64,000 nt of DNA from Tubulanus polymorphus (taxonomy: Eukaryota; Nemertea; Palaeonemertea; Tubulaniformes; Tubulanidae), in contig NC_134027.1 of assembly GCF_964204645.1 (NCBI RefSeq), positions 17,474,485 to 17,538,484 of the forward strand, given 5' to 3'. Position numbers and translations under genes: made by a program. Under the pieces are notes generated by a model. That model ran no database searches and had not been told where the DNA came from. It worked only from the letters and a program-made list of their open reading frames with translations. Shown in pieces: positions 11,807 to 19,975 of this stretch (position 1 is the stretch's first letter; every line of letters starts with the position of its first letter).

Positions 11807-12160
11807 ATGGAGAGTAAACAAGCACACAGTGAGAACAACAAATTATTTCTAGATAGAATAAAAAATACTTCAAATGTCAAATCACTAGATTATAAATTTA
11901 AGAAGTTAAAAGAATTAACAATCCATAAGAAATATCTAATTACAAATATTGATACAGTTACTAACAAATATCGAGATAAATTAGTTATCCACTTAGAATA
12001 TAAAGGATCAAAAGGAAATAAATATAAATTCATAACATATTTACCAGATAGATTTCATAGATTATCAAGCGTAGATTTAGAAGAATTATGTTCTGGAGAT
12101 TTCTATTTCATATACAAAGGTAAGAATGAAAAAGGGCACCATGAAATAGATTTCGAATAA
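11807..12160 (+). CDS. Small basic protein, probable nucleic-acid-binding accessory factor
   Basis: 117 codons, intact, starting 30 bp after the polymerase stop. It is lysine-rich: MESKQAHSENNK, then a region around KKYLITNIDTVTNKYRDKL and YKFITYLPDRFHRLS, ending GHHEIDFE. The alternating hydrophobic/charged pattern with YLPDRF resembles small beta-rich (OB-like) proteins that often sit next to protein-primed polymerases in linear viral elements. That comparison is an impression, not a search result. The next gene on the same strand begins about 20 bp downstream. A single-stranded DNA-binding role is plausible but unproven. Confidence 0.6.
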   Translation: MESKQAHSENNKLFLDRIKNTSNVKSLDYKFKKLKELTIHKKYLITNIDTVTNKYRDKLVIHLEYKGSKGNKYKFITYLPDRFHRLSSVDLEELCSGDFYFIYKGKNEKGHHEIDFE

Positions 12161-12177
12161 GAAAATATGTGAAATAA

Positions 12178-14118
12178 ATGGTGGAATTAAAAGATTATTC
12201 AGAATATTTGTTGATTCAAGAAGACTTACAAATTATAAATCACATAATTTACTAGTACAATTAGATAGAGAATTCAAGAATTGTGTTGATTTAAAATTAG
12301 TAAATATTAGTTTATGTAACTCATTTTACAATATATCGAATAAAACTATTGAACATAGAGCCTTTTTAATTTTTGATAAAGGTAAAAATGAATGGTCTTA
12401 TATATATTTAAAACCAGGGTTATATAATTTAGATACATTAGCACAAGAAATTAATAGAAGCCTGGCATAAGTTAGGTAGTAATTCCGGGTTTAGTATTAG
12501 ATTTTTAAAAAGTGATAGTTCTGATAGAATAAAGATAAGGTTGTCTAATAGTGAAAAACATAAATTTATGGTAAAAAAACCTATAGCTAAACTGTTGGAA
12601 TTCTTCCAGATAGATCTTTTAAGAATATTGATGCTGCTACACCAAACTAAATACCTAACACACATTTTTTGACGCCTTATAAAACGTTACCATTATGAAA
12701 CCTAAACGATGTTAACCATTCAGCGTCATTTTACAAACGACAGCCGTAAATCGATGTGCAAAACGTCACAGGTCTATGTGTACACAAACAAGCTATCTGG
12801 CAAAATATTATTGACATAGATGTAGAATGGCTTCCTGGGATTATATAATGACCTATATTTAAACGTCGAAATGTTATATTGCATTGAATATCATTAGAAG
12901 ACGTATTGTAATAGTAAAGGATGTATGATTATATCAGAAGCGGCAGGCATAAATAGAAATGATAAGTAAATCGGATTATTCGGTTAAATGGCGGATGTAT
13001 ACACGATTTGGAAGTCTGATATAAAAGTCAGACCCTGACGTGGGCATGCCGGTGGAATGACGAAGCTATCTACGATGTGTGTAGGGCCGGCGTGAATTTC
13101 ATCAGCGGCTACAAGCGGTCAATATGAAAATGTGTAAACATATAATTTCAATATTCAAACGTTTTAGAAAATGTGTTTGATATTAGGGGTATGCAGGTTT
13201 CGTGAGATTAGCAATTTATAATAGCATAGCTATCATATACGGCTCCGCATCCTCTGATGGCATGTGTATTAGGTGACAATTCAATTCAATTCTTTATTGA
13301 TCCTTATTACATTGAAATTTCGGGATAAAATTCCCAAATTCAATAAATACAAATTTTAAAATAAATTAATACAACATACATGACACACGGGTAATTCATA
13401 CAGAACAACATAAGCATGTTATTTTAAATGACAATGTCTACTTCAACCCACCCAGACTCAAGACTCTAGGATATCGAGTGACAGCCAAACCCGTGGCCCG
13501 GGCCGGCTGACTAGGCCACACGATATGCTCGAAGTCATGATGAAGCAGACATCAGAAGAGCTCGTTCTTCAACCATGGAGGCAATGAAGTTGCAGACCAG
13601 CTTAGAGGCATAAGTAAATGAAGTCGGTCGCAAGTTCGCGATCAATTATTGAGAATTTTCAATAAAAAAATTTAAACCACTACTAGAGTCGAAGACCCGC
13701 TGTATCATCTACCCAATCGCCAAATCTCATCATTCCCCAAATTTCTTAAAACTTCGATTTCAAATTTGCAATTCCACATTAGCTTAGCCCAGAAATTATA
13801 CATTTTTTTCGCAGGCGTCAAATAATTTTCTAAAATTAATTTTCTTGTTATATTTATTGCAATTTAATTGATCCTTCAAAAACATTCGAAGCAACTGAAG
13901 ATATAACTTGTAATTCTGGTTTATTGAATATTTTACCATTGAAGAATGTTAAAGAATTTGGAACGCAAATAAATTATAATTTAACCGAGTTTGATTTCAA
14001 ACCATGCATTCCTCAATTTAATAATTTTAGATTAGAAATAAGAAATCATAATGGATATTTAATAGATTTGAATAACTTTCCTGTGATATATGAATTAGTT
14101 ATAAGATGTAAAGAGTAA
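12178..14118 (+). pseudogene. Virion-type (minor capsid/spike-like) protein gene, interrupted by a 1.15-kb insertion
   Basis: The ATG at 12,178 sits in AAATAAATG context, but the coding frame (GIKRLFRIFVDSRRL, then YNIS, then YIYLKPGLYNLDTLAQEIN) is one base out of step with it, so an early frameshift is inferred. More shifts occur near 12,470 and 12,600. Coding resumes after the insertion at about 13,840 with NLIDPSKTFEATED and ends LEIRNHNGYLIDLNNFPV...VIRCKE at 14,118. The pattern of an IFVDSR-type start, a beta-rich body and a C-terminal NG-x-L-IDLN phrase is one I associate with structural proteins of PolB-containing invertebrate elements. The precise role (penton, fibre or minor capsid) is not established. 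Both halves belong to one gene because the frame and topic continue across the insertion. Confidence 0.65.
12668..13822. mobile_element. Non-autonomous insertion splitting the virion-type gene
   Basis: About 1,155 bp of clearly GC-richer DNA inside the AT-rich element. It is bounded by TTTGACGCCT at the left and its complement AGGCGTCAAA at the right, a 10-bp perfect inverted repeat. The flanking coding sequence belongs to one gene. The interior contains at about 13,275-13,370 a stretch like the reverse complement of a non-LTR retrotransposon tail (GATCCTTATTACATTG near CAATTCAATTC). No ORF of note was seen. No clear target duplication was identified, so the superfamily is open. Confidence 0.6.
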
Positions 14119-14135
14119 TTTTTTTCACTCTATTA

Positions 14136-14477
14136 ATGAATATAACTGTTGGACCGAGTATATATTTTGGGTTTGATTTTAAACATGGTAAAGAAATGAG
14201 AATTAAACTTAATGATGTAATTACAGATATTAAACGTAAATCATTTAACAATGCATCAATGATTAATAAAGAAAATTATAATATAGAAAAAGTAATTGAT
14301 TTAATTAAAACACCTTTAGAATATTATGAATTAAATGAAGATGGAATTATTGATGATATTAAAAACATATTATCTAAAATATATGATAATCATAAAAGTA
14401 GTAATGAAATAAATGTTGAATTAATCATAAATAAGAAAACTGAATATTTTGATGATAGTAATTTTTTTGATAAATAA
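14136..14477 (+). CDS. Hypothetical 113-residue protein of the virus-like element
   Basis: An intact ORF starting at 14,136 in CTATTAATG context after a T-run, 17 bp after the previous stop. The product is acidic/lysine-rich and largely helical by appearance (MNITVGPSIYFGFD at the start, then a Lys/Asn-rich body, ending SNFFDK). No motif or membrane segment was recognised. It ends exactly where the next gene begins (TAA at 14,475-14,477, next ATG at 14,478), so the two are tightly packed in a plus-strand gene cluster. Confidence 0.55.
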   Translation: MNITVGPSIYFGFDFKHGKEMRIKLNDVITDIKRKSFNNASMINKENYNIEKVIDLIKTPLEYYELNEDGIIDDIKNILSKIYDNHKSSNEINVELIINKKTEYFDDSNFFDK

Positions 14478-14480
14478 ATG
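14464..14480 (+). promoter_or_regulatory. T-run plus AAATAAATG start context
   Basis: A run of seven T (14,462-14,468) is followed by GATAAATAAATG, the last three bases being the start codon of the next gene. The same arrangement recurs before other genes of the element and resembles late promoters of some cytoplasmic DNA viruses. Confidence 0.45.
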
Positions 14481-14699
14481 AGTGATAATAAGTGGATAAT
14501 AACTGGATTATATAATGGAGCCTTACTTTCAGTTGGAACTGTTGGTTATTCAATGGTATTAAAAAAAGTATTTAAAATGGGAAGTGTTAATGTTGATAGA
14601 TTTGATATAAATGATATTTTAAAATTAACATTAGCAGTAACTTTATCTAATTTAACTATTGATTATTTGGAAAAACAAAAATATATTCCTCCCATATAA
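14478..14699 (+). CDS. Small membrane protein (73 residues)
   Basis: An intact ORF with ATG at 14,478 in TAAATAAATG context. It begins MSDNKWIITGLYNGALLSVG and contains two hydrophobic segments (about residues 6-30 and 46-62) separated by a charged loop with NVDRFDIND. Two-segment membrane proteins of this size are common beside capsid genes in this kind of element; a virion membrane or packaging role is possible, but no specific function can be assigned. It lies between a hypothetical gene and another membrane protein in the same orientation. Confidence 0.6.
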   Translation: MSDNKWIITGLYNGALLSVGTVGYSMVLKKVFKMGSVNVDRFDINDILKLTLAVTLSNLTIDYLEKQKYIPPI

Positions 14700-14708
14700 A
14701 TGTGTAAT

Positions 14709-14726
14709 TATTTTGTTAAATAAATG
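14709..14726 (+). promoter_or_regulatory. T-rich plus AAATAAATG start context
   Basis: ATTTTGTTAAATAAATG directly precedes and includes the start codon at 14,724; second member of the recurrent motif. Confidence 0.45.
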
Positions 14727-15146
14727 GCTTCTGCAATTATAACTATTATAGGATCGGCAATTGTTAACGCTTTAGCATTTACTGGTGGTGGTTATTTATT
14801 CAAGCATATTGATAAAAATGGTTCATTAACAGAACAAAAAAGACATAACTTAGCATTAGAGAAATACAATAAAGCAGCAGAAGAATATAGAGAAAAGAGG
14901 CAAAACTATATGGATTATATTAACAAAGAATTATATGATCAGAAGATTTCACATAGAGATTTTCAATCAGTCGATGATGCAATGAGTTTATATAACGCGG
15001 TAACCAATAAAGAAAAATTACATCTATACAAACCTAAATTATCAGATTATTATACCCCAAGTAAAGAACAACAGAAATATGAAATAATTTGGATTTTAGG
15101 TGGAACAGTTATTGTTATATTTGTAGCATATAAATTTACTAATTAG
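14724..15146 (+). CDS. Membrane-anchored protein with N- and C-terminal hydrophobic segments (140 residues)
   Basis: An intact ORF. The N-terminus MASAIITIIGSAIVNALAF is a hydrophobic, small-residue-rich membrane segment. A long charged helical region follows (QKRHNLALEKYNKAAEEY), then a proline/tyrosine phrase LSDYYTPS, and a second membrane segment IIWILGGTVIVIFVAY at the C-terminus. The layout (hydrophobic end, coiled-coil-like middle, LSDYY-x-PS, hydrophobic end) is one I recognise from PolB-containing elements in cnidarian genomes, where it is a conserved companion gene of unknown role. A structural or virion-membrane role is an inference. Confidence 0.7.
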   Translation: MASAIITIIGSAIVNALAFTGGGYLFKHIDKNGSLTEQKRHNLALEKYNKAAEEYREKRQNYMDYINKELYDQKISHRDFQSVDDAMSLYNAVTNKEKLHLYKPKLSDYYTPSKEQQKYEIIWILGGTVIVIFVAYKFTN

Positions 15147-15149
15147 TAA

Positions 15150-15168
15150 TTTTTTTGCTAAATAAATG
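15150..15168 (+). promoter_or_regulatory. T-run plus AAATAAATG start context
   Basis: TTTTTTTGCTAAATAAATG ends with the start codon at 15,166; third member of the motif and almost the same as the one before 14,478. Confidence 0.5.
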
Positions 15169-15600
15169 GAAGATAAAGTTGATAGTATTGATATTATTCC
15201 TCATGATATAAATAAAAATAAATTAAAAATATATTAAGAAAAACAAATATTAGAATTTGAAAGTGACTTAAAGATAAAAAATAAAAAATATTTAAAAAGT
15301 AAAATTATATATTATTTGATTATAAGTGGTTCGGTTACAATTAGTTCTGTAATAACATTTCTAGCAATATTCAGTCCATAAACACCTTTAGCTATATCAA
15401 TTGGTGTGCTAGGATTAAGTTCAAGTGTTTTAACTGGTATAAGTTCAAAATTAAATATAAAAAGTAATAAAGAAAAAATTAAAACTAATATAAAAGAAAT
15501 TAATAAATTGAAGAATACACTAGATTATATAATAAGTTTAAATGGTCATATAACAGTTGAAGAACAAGATAAATTATTAAAAGAATTAATAAATTATTAA
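15166..15600 (+). pseudogene. Membrane protein of the virus-like element with two nonsense codons
   Basis: The frame opens at ATG 15,166 (MEDKVDSIDIIPHDINK) and runs to TAA at 15,598, about 144 codons. It is interrupted by TAA at 15,235-15,237 and at 15,379-15,381; both could come from CAA (Gln) by C-to-T change. Features: a charged N-terminus, a membrane segment around IIYYLIISGSVTISSVITF, a second hydrophobic stretch ISIGVLGLSSSVLTGIS, and a lysine-rich coiled-coil-like tail. It lies between a membrane protein and the large capsid-like gene and is probably part of the same structural cluster. Confidence 0.65.
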
Positions 15601-15618
15601 TTTTTTATTATATAAATG
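15601..15618 (+). promoter_or_regulatory. T-run plus TATAAATG start context
   Basis: TTTTTTATTATATAAATG precedes and includes the start codon at 15,616; fourth plus-strand member of the motif. Confidence 0.45.
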
Positions 15619-16440
15619 GGGTTTCCAAAAGCTTTCCAATATAATAAATTAATTAAATATAATATTCCTGCTATAGATTTTAACAAAAACATTACATATA
15701 AAAATTTAGTTATAAATTCATTAACTAATTTAGAAATTTATGTTACTGAAACACAGTTCTTTATTTCTAAAATGGAAAATATATTTAATACATATGAAGT
15801 TACTTTTACTCGAGATGAATATCATACATATAAAGTAAAATCTAATATGAAATATTGGCAGAATCAATTAAATTTTGCTGTTTATTGTGCAACAACTGGT
15901 TGTGGTATAAGTTGGAATGATCATTTAAATAACTTAGATACAAAATTGAATTATTCTTATTTAAAATTAATTCACACAATATTTAGAGTTCACACATATT
16001 TTCAAATCAAAATAATATTAAATGAATTAGAATGTCCTTTACCCGGATCTAAATATTTTAAAGAATTGGATAATAATATTAATCTATCTAAGTTTTATAA
16101 AATATGTAATGAATTTAATATAAATATTAAATCCGATTTTAGAGCGCATGGTAAATTGCAAGGTATTGGTGAACAGTATGAAATAAAAAGAATTGATTAT
16201 ATGCATAGAATTTCAGCTTATAATAATCATAAAATTGATAATAATAATGGTTGGATTAATTTCATTTTAGAAAATAGTGAAGGTTTTACTAAAGCAGGAA
16301 TACAAAGAATAAATCAATCTATTAGAACTTATTTGATATGTATTTTAGGTGCACAAGTTGAAACAAGATCACCAATAGTTGGAAATGATAACACATCATT
16401 TGATGCGCAGAAACAATTTAAAATATTATTTGAAGAGATT
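15616..16440 (+). pseudogene. Probable major capsid-type protein, 3'-truncated
   Basis: Starts at 15,616 (MGFPKAFQYNKLIKYN) and is open for about 275 codons. Recognisable phrases are FAVYCATTGCGISWNDHL, ECPLPGSKYF, SEGFTKAGIQRINQSIR and AQVETRSP...FDAQKQF. This large protein regularly accompanies the polymerase in related invertebrate elements, and its size, position and beta-rich look make it the best candidate for the major capsid protein. The frame leaves family-like sequence at about 16,435, after which the DNA belongs antisense to the convergent minus-strand gene. The last ~25 codons before the stop at 16,512 are therefore not native, and the 3' portion has been lost, probably by deletion. 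Confidence 0.6.
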
Positions 16441-17011
16441 CATTTTCTGTTTCACCGTTTGGGTGTTGTACGGCACCATCTGTTTCGTTCTTACCTGATT
16501 TATATTCTATAGGCTTGATATTCGAAAATGTTATGACACCAGTAGAAATTAATGTCATAACCGATCCTAATTGGAATGAAGCGTATCCGACCCATTTTTG
16601 TAATTCAGTCATAACTAAGTAGTCATTTTTTAAATCACTATATAATTTATTTTCATCATCAATTGACATTAACCGGTTACATAATTTTGAATAATATTTG
16701 ACAATACCATCTGAAATAGAATCATTTATTCTAGCTAATCTTGACTCTTCATAAATCTTAAAATATTTTATTACTTTATCTGGTTTCATAGAGTCTAATT
16801 CTTGAAAAGTAATGATCTTAGTTAAAAATTGTTTACACTTTCCGCTAGCAATTAGTAATTCAAGATGGTGTTTACAATATAAGTAGTATTCATAATCAAT
16901 ATTACAATCAATATTATTTTCAATTTTGGTCGGAATATCCTTATTATCACTAATGCCTAAATCATCTAATGTTTTTTCAATATTAATATTCTTATTAGAT
17001 TTCTTTGACAT
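16418..17011 (-). CDS. Minus-strand protein with a C-terminal membrane segment, C-terminus altered
   Basis: An ORF of 197 codons from ATG at 17,011, in CTTATATAAATG context preceded by a T-rich run on the minus strand. It is Lys/Asp-rich and helical (MSKKSNKNINIEKTLDDLG), with cysteines near residues 35-60 (CNIDYEYYLYCKHHLELL) and a hydrophobic segment YASFQLGSVMTLISTGVITF near residue 160. The final residues (about ESLQIIF) are read from the antisense of the truncated capsid-like gene, so the original C-terminus has been replaced at the same breakpoint. The function is unknown; a virion or membrane-associated role is possible. Confidence 0.55.
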   Translation of the reverse strand: MSKKSNKNINIEKTLDDLGISDNKDIPTKIENNIDCNIDYEYYLYCKHHLELLIASGKCKQFLTKIITFQELDSMKPDKVIKYFKIYEESRLARINDSISDGIVKYYSKLCNRLMSIDDENKLYSDLKNDYLVMTELQKWVGYASFQLGSVMTLISTGVITFSNIKPIEYKSGKNETDGAVQHPNGETENESLQIIF

Positions 17012-17030
17012 TTATATAAGAGATAAAAGC
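17009..17030 (-). promoter_or_regulatory. T-rich plus TATATAAATG start context, minus strand
   Basis: On the minus strand TTTTATCTCTTATATAAATG leads into the start codon at 17,011-17,009, with a further T-run just upstream. It shows that the motif is used in both directions. Confidence 0.4.
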
Positions 17031-17351
17031 AAGAAAAAAATATAAGTATTATAAAATGATACTAGATAGTTAAAGTTAAAGAATTTCTATTCGAATCTTA
17101 TCAAAATCTATTTAATCTAGTGTTAACAAGAATTGCGAAAGAAAATAGGAAAAATATAAGAGAATTCACTAGCTAGTTGAAGTTATTGTTTTTTAAATAT
17201 TTTTTATTTAAATTAGGATTTAATACCTCACTACTTTTGACTATCTATGCGGAGCAATTAAATTGTCCAGATAAGTCATTTCGGATTCTCGATATTAAAT
17301 CATATTCCATAATTGTATAAATCTTTCAGCTTTAATTATTTGATTATTATA

Positions 17352-17923
17352 TTATTCATTATCAATTATATCACGTTTAATTCTATTTTCTTTTTTCGAT
17401 AAAGGTTGAATATTCACCCAATTACATATTGTTTTTATTTCAGATTCATCTTCAATTGATGATAATGAGATAACACGATCTAACTTCCAATATTCTCCAT
17501 GATTCTCAAATTTCATGTTATTATCGAACTGATATTCTATCCATGATTTAAAAAATTCTATAGAACATCCTAAATAATCAATTGATCTATCAGTTTTTAT
17601 ATAATTTTTGAAAACTCTGTTCAAACTTGTTCTGTTAGTATGCTTTAATTTGAATAATGGATCTGAATTATATTTTACTTTTTGGTAATTATTGTTATGT
17701 TCGCGGTTATCTTTTTTCCAATCTCTCATGTATTCTGGGTTATTTTCACGATATTGTGCATTATTTTGTTTCCAACATGTTTTACAAATATTTCGTAAAT
17801 CTTTTGTTTATAATATTCTGAAGATTGTTTATCTAATTCACACTTAGTACATATCTTATGATAAATATTTATAACACCAGCGTCATTTGTAATATTAATA
17901 ATTTGTGGCTGTTTACTTTCCAT
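17352..17923 (-). pseudogene. Zinc-ribbon/HNH-type endonuclease, frameshifted
   Basis: The minus strand from ATG 17,923 (MESKQPQIINITNDAG, in ATTATAAATG context) has a Cys pair KICTKCELDKQSSEYY. A one-base shift near 17,810 moves coding to the next frame, where a second Cys pair NICKTCWK is followed by RDWKKDN and a basic helix, and then the HNH-like core WKLDRVISLS (Asp-Arg in place of the common Asp-His) and TICNWVNIQPLSKKEN. The Trp-x-x-Asp and NIQPL-x-x-x-EN pattern is typical of HNH nucleases of large DNA viruses and phages. It could act in recombination, packaging or selfish mobility. The stop is at 17,352. Confidence 0.7.
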
Positions 17924-17929
17924 TTATAA

Positions 17930-19069
17930 TATATAAAATTTCTTATTTTATTTGAAATCTATTTGATAATTTCCGTCTGTTCATCTTCGACTAACGTCAT
18001 CCTTTTTCATTCCTCGCTGCTTTTGATAAATCGTTTCGATTCCTTGATAACTAAATCATACCAGTTACAATATCCGTGCCGCATGCGCACTGGGTAAAAG
18101 CGCTCTTACAGGAGCGTTTTTGCTTTATGCGCATGCACTAATCATAATTATATATTCATTTTGCAAATAGAAACAACCGAACACAGAAAATTCAAACGCA
18201 TGCGCATTAGGCAAAAACGCTCTTATAGGAGCGTTTTTGCATAATACATATTTACATAATACATATACAAGTATGTTCGGTCGTTTCATCCAATACATTA
18301 TTTGATTTCTATAAATACAATTTATAATTACAAACATTTTTTCAATTGCCGGTAAATATTTAACTACATCAACAAATGTTAAACTTAATCATTGGAATTT
18401 TTGGAGTAGTCTAAATGTTTTTGAAATTCTTATATATTATATAATCATATATCCATTGCTGTCGATTCCTCAGTCAGAAAGAGTATCTTGAGTTTATCGC
18501 TTCTTGATGCGTATGAAATTTTATTAATCTAAAAGATATTAGTGGTAACTCTAGCTATCTAAAAGATATACTAAATACACTTAAATATATCTAAAGGTTT
18601 CATATTTAGTAGCCCCCTTTCCTAATTCATAATAACTACAAAAAACAGTACTTACATTTAGATTTAGAACTGTATACTATAAACTCCTAATTGCGTTTCG
18701 ATAGATAAATCCTAAATGTTCTGTATACACCATCTATTCAGTTCGGGCGCGCCTTCCAGAATGATCTAATGTGTCTGCGGTATATTATGACTCATTATGT
18801 CGCAATACATACTCAACAGGCGCCGTGTGTCCCTATGGCAACTGTAGCAACAGGTGTTTTTGTAAAAAATAAGAGTCATGTATTATATACATACAAGTCT
18901 CAAATAGAATTGCCGGTTTTCTAACCACTGATTAAAAGCTCAGAATGCGGTTGATTCTGTGAAATACTATTCCATAATTCAACAAATGTCTTTGCTTTAA
19001 CCAGTTGACCTAAATATAACTGTAAATCTAGTTTATTGGATTTAATTATGTTTCCCTTCTTTCCCTTAA
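17930..19069. other. Non-coding stretch of the virus-like element with two hairpins
   Basis: No supported gene. The first part (18,080-18,250) holds two hairpins described separately. The middle (18,720-18,860) is GC-richer than the rest of the element and may be an insertion. At 18,960-19,060 the minus strand has a short open stretch containing KAKTFVELWNSIS that may be the remains of the gene that followed the right-end zinc-finger sequence. Confidence 0.4.
18078..18250. repeat. Pair of GC-rich hairpins (GAGCG/CGCTC stems)
   Basis: Around 18,098-18,121 and 18,209-18,240 the same stem-loop occurs. The core is CGCTCTTATAGGAGCG, with A/T-rich extensions that make the second copy a perfect 30-base palindrome (GCAAAAACGCTC, loop TTATAG, then the complement). 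Each is accompanied by ATGCGCAT-type palindromes. These could be transcription-end or processing signals of the element, or a small foldback repeat. Confidence 0.7.
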
Positions 19070-19490
19070 ATTTCCATTATTCTCATTTCTAAGATGACTT
19101 TTAGATTTTGTCATTATAATGTTCATGATAATATCTTTTATCACTGAATGATTGATTACACGTATCACATTTATATATTTCTTTTTCATTCTTTAATTCA
19201 TCTAATTTAGTTTCTAATATATCATCTTTATATTTAAACTTTAATTTATTCTCTAAATGTGTTTTAGTTATATTGTGTCTTGCTTTTTGAGATTTATCTA
19301 TATTGATATTACATGTTGAACAGTAGTTCTTATTTGCTTCCATTTTAATACTAAATTTTTTATTAAAATTGATTTTAAAAGTTATTCATTTATATGTTAT
19401 TCATATATATATGAATATTTTAAGAGTAATAGGGAAATTTCATATCAGAGGTCGAGAGGTTGAGCTCATAAAAACATTTATCCAAATTTT
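19070..19490 (-). repeat. Right terminal inverted repeat
   Basis: Inverted match to 7,654-7,990. The outer edge lies at about 19,468-19,490 (GAGCTCATAAAAA, then divergence). It retains the longer version of the zinc-finger coding start that is deleted in the left copy. Confidence 0.85.
19101..19343 (-). pseudogene. Second copy of the zinc-finger N-terminus carried by the right terminal repeat
   Basis: 80 codons from ATG 19,343: MEANKNYCSTCNINIDKSQK with a first C-x2-C-x12-H-x5-H finger, a Lys/Asp-rich linker, and CDTCNQSFSDKRYYHEH starting a second finger. It then goes out of frame (the continuation KSKSHLRN is in another frame). It is the same sequence as the polymerase gene start at 7,808, present here because the terminal repeat extends into that gene. 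No polymerase follows, so it is a truncated duplicate, although it could have produced a free zinc-finger peptide. Confidence 0.75.
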
Positions 19491-19700
19491 TTTCACCTTT
19501 GTTTTTGATTCATTTTCCATGTTACCACCTGTCTTGTATCTGTGTTATATAAATAGCTTTGTGTAAAAATAAAGTCAGTCCAGTTTTTGGTATTCCAAAC
19601 TGATAGTCCACTCGTTACTCTTTTGCTCTGTTCCGGATTTCCAACGTTGACCATTCTTTGAGGATAGGACCGAAAATAGCTTTGTTAAAGAGACACTAGT
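19491..19700 (-). pseudogene. Start of the interrupted BEL/Pao gag and its 5' leader/LTR remnant
   Basis: On the minus strand an ATG at 19,520 starts MENESKTKVKKIWIN, which runs into the virus-like element. Gag coding resumes on the other side of that element at 7,571 with LLKTYGELEDT. Upstream (higher coordinates) is a leader with TATTTATATAACACAG and AT-rich sequence that may be the 3' end of the 5' LTR. A second LTR copy was not found, so the LTR boundary cannot be fixed. Confidence 0.45.
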
Positions 19701-19975
19701 TTCACCCTATGATCATCTCAGGCCATCCCAAAATAATGGTCTGTTTGCCGTAACCCGACTTCAAAGGTACCGAGTGAAAACTTTTTCTGGGATTCATTGA
19801 AATAAATTTTATTTTTGACAAAATCGGCCGACAGTCCGACCCACTGCCGATATATGAGATACTTATGCTTGAAGTCAAGTGTGCATCATATGAAAACATG
19901 CCTCGACGTGTGACCTGGTTTAAGTTTTCCAGGAAACTGGCAGTGTTCCAATAAGCTGCCATTCATTTTAGTGAC
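19701..19975 (-). repeat. Dispersed repeat G, copy 1
   Basis: About 270 bp matched in inverted orientation at 50,540-50,790. Common landmarks are GGCCATCC...AATAATG, TTTTTCTGGGATTCATTG and AATAAGCTGCCATTCA. There is no coding capacity; the class is unknown. Confidence 0.6.

Larger units (their letters stand above)
7654..19490. mobile_element. Decayed Polinton/adintovirus-like virus-like element (~11.8 kb)
   Basis: This is a compact, extremely AT-rich unit inserted in the gag gene of an older BEL element. Its ends are inverted repeats of about 330-420 bp (left 7,654-7,990, right 19,070-19,490). Gene order: zinc-finger plus family B DNA polymerase (plus strand), a small probable nucleic-acid-binding protein, an interrupted virion-type protein, small membrane proteins and a large probable capsid protein (all plus), then two minus-strand genes including a zinc-ribbon/HNH protein. 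The polymerase belongs to the protein-primed class (Pfam DNA_pol_B_2 type), as in Polintons, adintoviruses and related elements of invertebrates. No retroviral-type integrase, packaging ATPase or maturation protease was recognised. Numerous stops and frameshifts show it is a fossil. Confidence 0.85.
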
